In this document: piece by piece, positions 60,744 to 64,000 of the stretch
How positions within the stretch are numbered: the first letter of the stretch is position 1
How the letters are laid out: each line of letters starts with the position of its first letter
Assembly (NCBI RefSeq): GCF_008635795.1
Contig: NZ_VWRQ01000029.1
Location: 1-64,000 of the forward strand
Length of the DNA: 64,000 nucleotides
Origin: Paenibacillus tepidiphilus
Lineage (GTDB): Bacteria; Bacillota; Bacilli; Paenibacillales; Paenibacillaceae
Direction of reading: 5' to 3'
Notes under the pieces: generated by a model
What the model saw: the letters and a program-made list of their open reading frames with translations, nothing else
Databases searched by the model: none
What the model was told of the DNA's origin: nothing
Program-made: the position numbers and the translations under genes

Positions 60744-61328
60744 CTATCTCTGCATCTTTCCGATGCCTGCAAAAGCTGCGGTAACCAGCTGCCGGATATA
60801 AGCATCATCCAGCGGTTCTCCCGTCAGCAGCAGCCGGTAAAATACCGGACCATAGATCAGGTCCGTACACAGCCCGATATCGGTATCCTCACGCAGCTCG
60901 CCCCGCTCCCTCCCCCGCTCCATCAGCTGGCGCGCTTCCAGGCGCCGCGGCTGGAAATACCGGGCCTGGTACACTTCCTTAAGTCCCGGATCAGACTGGC
61001 CTTCACCGATGATCTCCGTGATGATTTTGCCTTCGCGGCTAATCAGAAACCGCGTCAGATTGGCCGCATGCTCCACAATATCCTCGAATACGGAACCGGT
61101 ATCCGGCACCGGCAGCCGCGCCGAAGCGGCAGACAGATAGCCGTCCATGACAACGGCGGCCTTGTTCGGCCACCATTTATAGATGGTCGCTTTGCTGACC
61201 CCTGCCCGTTCAGCGATTTTCTCTACGGTCACCGCAGCGAAGCCCGTTTCCAGCAGCAGCTCATAAGCTGCTGTCAGAATCGCCTGCTGGGTTTGCATGT
61301 TGCGCGGACGTCCTCTTTTCACATTCAT
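60744..61328 (-). CDS. TetR-family repressor of the adjacent MFS transporter
   Basis: The 194-aa protein has an N-terminal TetR helix-turn-helix (RNMQTQQAILTAAYELLLETGFAAVTVEKIAERAGVSKATIYKWWPNKAAVVM) and a ligand-binding C-terminal domain with the TetR_C_6-like pattern ARYFQPRRLEARQLMERGRERGEL. It is divergent from the MFS gene, with three similar palindromes in the 233-bp intergenic region. ATG at 61328 follows AAAGGAGAGCGCTTAG. Confidence 0.9.
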   Translation of the reverse strand: MNVKRGRPRNMQTQQAILTAAYELLLETGFAAVTVEKIAERAGVSKATIYKWWPNKAAVVMDGYLSAASARLPVPDTGSVFEDIVEHAANLTRFLISREGKIITEIIGEGQSDPGLKEVYQARYFQPRRLEARQLMERGRERGELREDTDIGLCTDLIYGPVFYRLLLTGEPLDDAYIRQLVTAAFAGIGKMQR

Positions 61329-61376
61329 CTAAGCGCTCTCCTTTATGTGGGGACTGTAATCATACCAAACTCAAAT

Positions 61377-61390
61377 ACTATACGTTCATT
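61377..61390. promoter_or_regulatory. TetR operator candidate 1
   Basis: ACTATACGTTCATT is a degenerate palindrome of the ACTGAACGTTCAGT type, near the tetR start. Similar sites follow at 61483 and 61523. Confidence 0.55.
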
Positions 61391-61482
61391 TTACTAAATA
61401 AACAGCACCAAGGAAAAATAAAAGCAGCACTTATGTAAAATTCAAACTCCACAGAAAAAAATTCATGCCGCCTATTTACAAA

Positions 61483-61496
61483 ACGATACGTTCAGT
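61483..61496. promoter_or_regulatory. TetR operator candidate 2
   Basis: ACGATACGTTCAGT shares ACGTTCAGT with the site at 61523-61536. Confidence 0.6.
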
Positions 61497-61522
61497 ATAT
61501 CATTGGGTTATCGAATTAATAA

Positions 61523-61536
61523 ACTAAACGTTCAGT
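61523..61536. promoter_or_regulatory. TetR operator candidate 3
   Basis: ACTAAACGTTCAGT differs from a perfect 14-bp palindrome at one base. It lies 26 bp before the MFS start codon, where a bound repressor would block transcription. Confidence 0.7.
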
Positions 61537-61561
61537 ATTTATTTCAAGGAGGATGATTTTG

Positions 61562-62785
61562 ATGAAACCGGCAACTCAAGCTGCTCCGCAGCGCATTTCA
61601 AGCTGGATGATGTTTCTGCTGGCCGCTGCCTGCGGCCTCATTGTCGCCAATCTGTATTATGCCCAGACTCTGGTAGGCCCGATCAGTGCATCGACCGGTC
61701 TTTCCCCCGCAGCTGCGGGCTTTATCGTCACCATTACCCAGATCGGTTATGTAGCCGGGCTATTGTTCATCGTGCCGATGAGCGATATTGTGGAGAACCG
61801 GAGACTTGCGGTCATCTTTCTTGGCATCGCCGTTCTGGGGTTGCTCGGCGCCGGCTTCGCAGCCAGCGCTCCGCTCTTCCTGGCCTCTTCGCTGGTCGTC
61901 GGCATCGGCTCGGTAGTTGCACAAATTCTTGTCCCCTATGCCACCTACCTCTCCTCTGAAGAGCAGCGCGGGCGGGTCGTCGGCAACGTCATGAGCGGTC
62001 TCCTGCTGGGCATCATGTTCGCCCGGCCGCTTGCCAGCTTTATTACCAGCCTCTGGGGCTGGCGGTCTGTCTTTCTTCTCTCCGCCGGTATAATCGTTCT
62101 GCTGACGCTCGTTCTTTCCCGCGCTCTGCCCCGGCGCCGGCCGGACCATGCCGTCCGCTACAGCCAGCTGATCGCTTCTCTCGGCACGTTGTTTGCCCAT
62201 ACTCCGGCTCTGCGCCGCCGGGCCTTCTACCAGGCTTGCCTCTTCGGAGCCTTCAGCCTCTTCTGGACCACGGTTCCTTTACGCCTTGCAGATGATTTCG
62301 GCATGTCCCAGCAGGGAATCGCCCTGTTCGCACTGGTCGGCGTCGGCGGTGCGGTCGCAGCCCCCATCGCCGGACGGCTGGCAGACAAAGGGCTCACCCG
62401 GCCGATGACGGCGCTGGCGCTAGTCATTGCCGTCCTGTCCTTCCTGCTTGTCTATCTTGTCCAGGGCAACTCGGGCGCCGCACTGACACTGCTGCTGATC
62501 TCCGCAGTAACACTCGATATGGCCGTATCGGGCAACCTTGTGCTCGGCCAGCGAATCATTTATTCCCTGGGCAGCGAAGCGCGGGGACGGCTGAACGGGC
62601 TGTTCATGGCGATCTTTTTCATCGGCGGCGCCATCGGCTCCAGTCTCGGCGGCTGGTCGTACGCCCGGGGTGGCTGGGATCTCAGTGCATTGCTCGGCGC
62701 ACTCCTGCCGATTCTCGCGATGTTCTACTTCCTTACGGAGAAAAAGCCCGCTGTCTCCGAGCCTTTGTCAGAAGGTGCCAAATAA
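61562..62785 (+). CDS. MFS efflux transporter, drug-resistance type
   Basis: The 407-aa protein has twelve membrane segments and the DHA1-type motifs GLIVANLYYAQTLVGPISASTGLSPAAAGFIVTITQIGYVAGLLFIVPMSDIVENRR (motif A near DIVENRRL) and GPISAS-like motif C region. It resembles YdhP/YbcL-like MFS proteins. TetR divergence suggests drug export. ATG at 61562 is chosen since AAGGAGG precedes by 9 bases; an ATG at 61553 abuts the signal. Confidence 0.9.
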   Translation: MKPATQAAPQRISSWMMFLLAAACGLIVANLYYAQTLVGPISASTGLSPAAAGFIVTITQIGYVAGLLFIVPMSDIVENRRLAVIFLGIAVLGLLGAGFAASAPLFLASSLVVGIGSVVAQILVPYATYLSSEEQRGRVVGNVMSGLLLGIMFARPLASFITSLWGWRSVFLLSAGIIVLLTLVLSRALPRRRPDHAVRYSQLIASLGTLFAHTPALRRRAFYQACLFGAFSLFWTTVPLRLADDFGMSQQGIALFALVGVGGAVAAPIAGRLADKGLTRPMTALALVIAVLSFLLVYLVQGNSGAALTLLLISAVTLDMAVSGNLVLGQRIIYSLGSEARGRLNGLFMAIFFIGGAIGSSLGGWSYARGGWDLSALLGALLPILAMFYFLTEKKPAVSEPLSEGAK

Positions 62786-62841
62786 GGCGCCCGTCTCAGG
62801 CGACGCCGGCCTTATGCGGGCCGGCAGCCAAGCCAATTAAA

Positions 62842-62876
62842 GCAGCCGCCTTCCGGTTCGTCCGGAAGGCGGCTGC
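62842..62876. terminator. Strong hairpin between convergent MFS and lipoprotein genes
   Basis: GCAGCCGCCTTCCGG (62842-62856) pairs perfectly with CCGGAAGGCGGCTGC (62862-62876) around a 5-nt loop. The T tract is short (TTTAATT on the minus strand). Confidence 0.65.
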
Positions 62877-62884
62877 CTGTGTCT

Positions 62885-63595
62885 TCAGGGAATTTCTCTC
62901 AGGAACAACGGCAGTTCCTCCAGATCATCGGTTGTTAACCGGATTTCGGCCATTTCCTTCCCGGCCGGAAGATAGAAGGCCAGATTCATGCGCCCTTCCA
63001 GGCTGACGACCAGCACCTGAGCGGAATCGACAGGCATTGTGTCCAGAAAGCCGCTGATTCTTTCAGAATTGTCAACATTTCGCACATCTTCGTCTATTTC
63101 GTAAACGGTAATGTTACCACTTTTATACTCTGATATATTATCGTTAAGGATAGACAGTTGATCATTCACCTGCTCGCGCTTGATCTCGCCACCCCAGCCA
63201 TAACCGGACAAGATTTCCGCCGCAGCCGGCGCTTGATCCGGGTCAGTATAGGGCCGCAGGGTATAAGAATAGTACGGATCATGAACAGTACGTACACCGC
63301 TAAGCTTATTGGAAATCCCGTAGGTATCCGAGCGGTATAGCTCAAATCCGAACACCGGCGAGGACGGGTCATAGATCAGCTCAAGCGGGCCGGTCCCGGC
63401 AATGTAGTCCGGAATTGCGTAAGTATGATCCTCCAGAGCGAGCTCCGCCTCCTGCCGCCATTCCCGGTAAGAGGAATCTGGCCTTGCTGCATTCGGGTAA
63501 TCCTCCCGTAAATCACATGAGGTCATCGTCAGAAGACAGCCGAGAAGAACAAGCCATTGCCATGTTTTAATGCTGACCACCCGCTTTGCTGGCAT
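62885..63595 (-). CDS. Putative lipoprotein of unknown function
   Basis: The 236-aa protein has an N-terminal hydrophobic segment followed by LLTMTSCDLRED, a plausible lipobox with Cys at about residue 27. The rest is acidic with many Tyr/Asp and no recognised domain; it contains a DTYGISNKLSGVRTVHDPYYSYTLRPYTDPDQAPAAAEIL segment. Surface attachment is likely. ATG at 63595 without a strong Shine-Dalgarno. Confidence 0.6.
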   Translation of the reverse strand: MPAKRVVSIKTWQWLVLLGCLLTMTSCDLREDYPNAARPDSSYREWRQEAELALEDHTYAIPDYIAGTGPLELIYDPSSPVFGFELYRSDTYGISNKLSGVRTVHDPYYSYTLRPYTDPDQAPAAAEILSGYGWGGEIKREQVNDQLSILNDNISEYKSGNITVYEIDEDVRNVDNSERISGFLDTMPVDSAQVLVVSLEGRMNLAFYLPAGKEMAEIRLTTDDLEELPLFLREIP

Positions 63596-63709
63596 TTATT
63601 ACGAGCCTTAGAGCTCTGTAATCGTCAGCATAGCATTCAATGATCCATATTTTGTTACAAAATATACATCCGGCATTGTCGCCGGTATGATCAAGGAGGA
63701 GCTTTCACC

Positions 63710-64000
63710 ATGAACAGAAACCACAAAATTTCCGCCGCTTTGCTGCTCACCTTTGCCCTTGCTGCGGGCATTACAGCCGTCTCGGCTGCTCCGGCGGCCT
63801 TATCCGGCAGCAGCCGCAGTCCGCAGGTTGCCGAAGCCGTGACCACGGTACATGACGGAGAAGTCATTTCTGACGGCATCAAGGAGCAATTGGCTCTCCA
63901 GTGGGCGGAAGCCTGGAAGACCAGAGACGGACAGCAGCGCCTTGAGATCATGAGCGGAAAGCTGCAGGAAGAATACCGCAATCTGCAAGCGCTCGAGACC
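63710..64000 (+). CDS. Secreted protein, 5' part only (continues beyond the window)
   Basis: ATG at 63710 follows AAGGAGGAGCTTTCACC and opens a frame through the window end (97 codons). It begins MNRNHKISAALLLTFALAAG with a signal peptide cut near SAAPA, and continues VTTVHDGEVISDGIKEQLALQWAEAWKTRDGQQRLEIMSGKLQEEYRN, a pattern of a secreted helical or SnoaL-like domain start. Function cannot be assigned from the visible part. Confidence 0.75.
   Translation, partial: MNRNHKISAALLLTFALAAGITAVSAAPAALSGSSRSPQVAEAVTTVHDGEVISDGIKEQLALQWAEAWKTRDGQQRLEIMSGKLQEEYRNLQALET

Overview
The window looks like Paenibacillus chromosome. Most genes are G+C rich, carry strong GGAGG-type ribosome binding sites with frequent TTG/GTG starts, and encode families typical of that genus: YesM/YesN two-component pairs beside LplA/LplB/LplC-type sugar importers, an AraC-GH39 fusion, and the yqhH-yqhG-yqzE neighbourhood known from Bacillus subtilis. 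No rRNA, tRNA or CRISPR array was seen.

Layout. 1-8.8 kb: an intergenic stretch with a short repeat; a minus-strand sugar locus made of a GH3 beta-glucosidase that is broken by an internal deletion plus frameshift, a cellobiose-type PTS IIC and an AraC-GH39 fusion; then hflK-hflC. 9-19.6 kb: a compact minus-strand catabolic operon holding carbamate kinase, DUF1116 (AllG-like), FdrA (AllF-like), DUF2877 (AllH-like), an NCS2 nucleobase permease, a ring-opening amidohydrolase of the barbiturase/cyanuric acid hydrolase family and a second permease, with a PucR regulator upstream. Together they suggest import and opening of a cyclic imide, phosphorolysis of the ureido product to carbamoyl phosphate, and ATP formation. 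19.8-24 kb: a divergent arsenic island, arsR-arsB-arsC against marR-arsM-arsN1, with two candidate operator families. 24-28.2 kb: AT-richer accessory genes (GNAT, five VOC-fold genes of which one is frameshifted, a DUF1648 membrane protein).

28.4-33.95 kb: a strongly AT-rich island with a two-gene kinase-helicase plus degenerate-PLD operon resembling type I Mokosh anti-phage defence, and an IS630 remnant. It is bracketed by about 115-bp direct repeats, each a relic of the 3' end of the upstream arsN1 acetyltransferase together with its terminator. 34-48 kb: backbone genes: class II ribonucleotide reductase nrdJ with two NrdR boxes, a SNF2 helicase and YqhG (with a collagen-like repeat insertion), a secreted protein, yqzE, an amidase, a divergent polysaccharide deacetylase, glycerol dehydrogenase, a lipoprotein, a toroid-fold protein and a YihY-family membrane protein. 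48-57 kb: an FAD oxidoreductase and an LplABC-type sugar importer with its YesM/YesN sensor pair. 57-64 kb: a TIR-like protein paired with a small ORF, a double GNAT, a three-gene operon (Xre regulator, small membrane protein, and a 217-aa membrane protein with presenilin-like GxGD motifs), a TetR/MFS efflux pair with three palindromic operators, a lipoprotein, and the start of a secreted protein cut by the window edge.

All calls come from reading the sequence and translations; no database search was run. Three systems deserve attention first: the ring-opening amidohydrolase/carbamoyltransferase/carbamate kinase operon, the repeat-bracketed Mokosh-like island, and the presenilin-like membrane protein operon.
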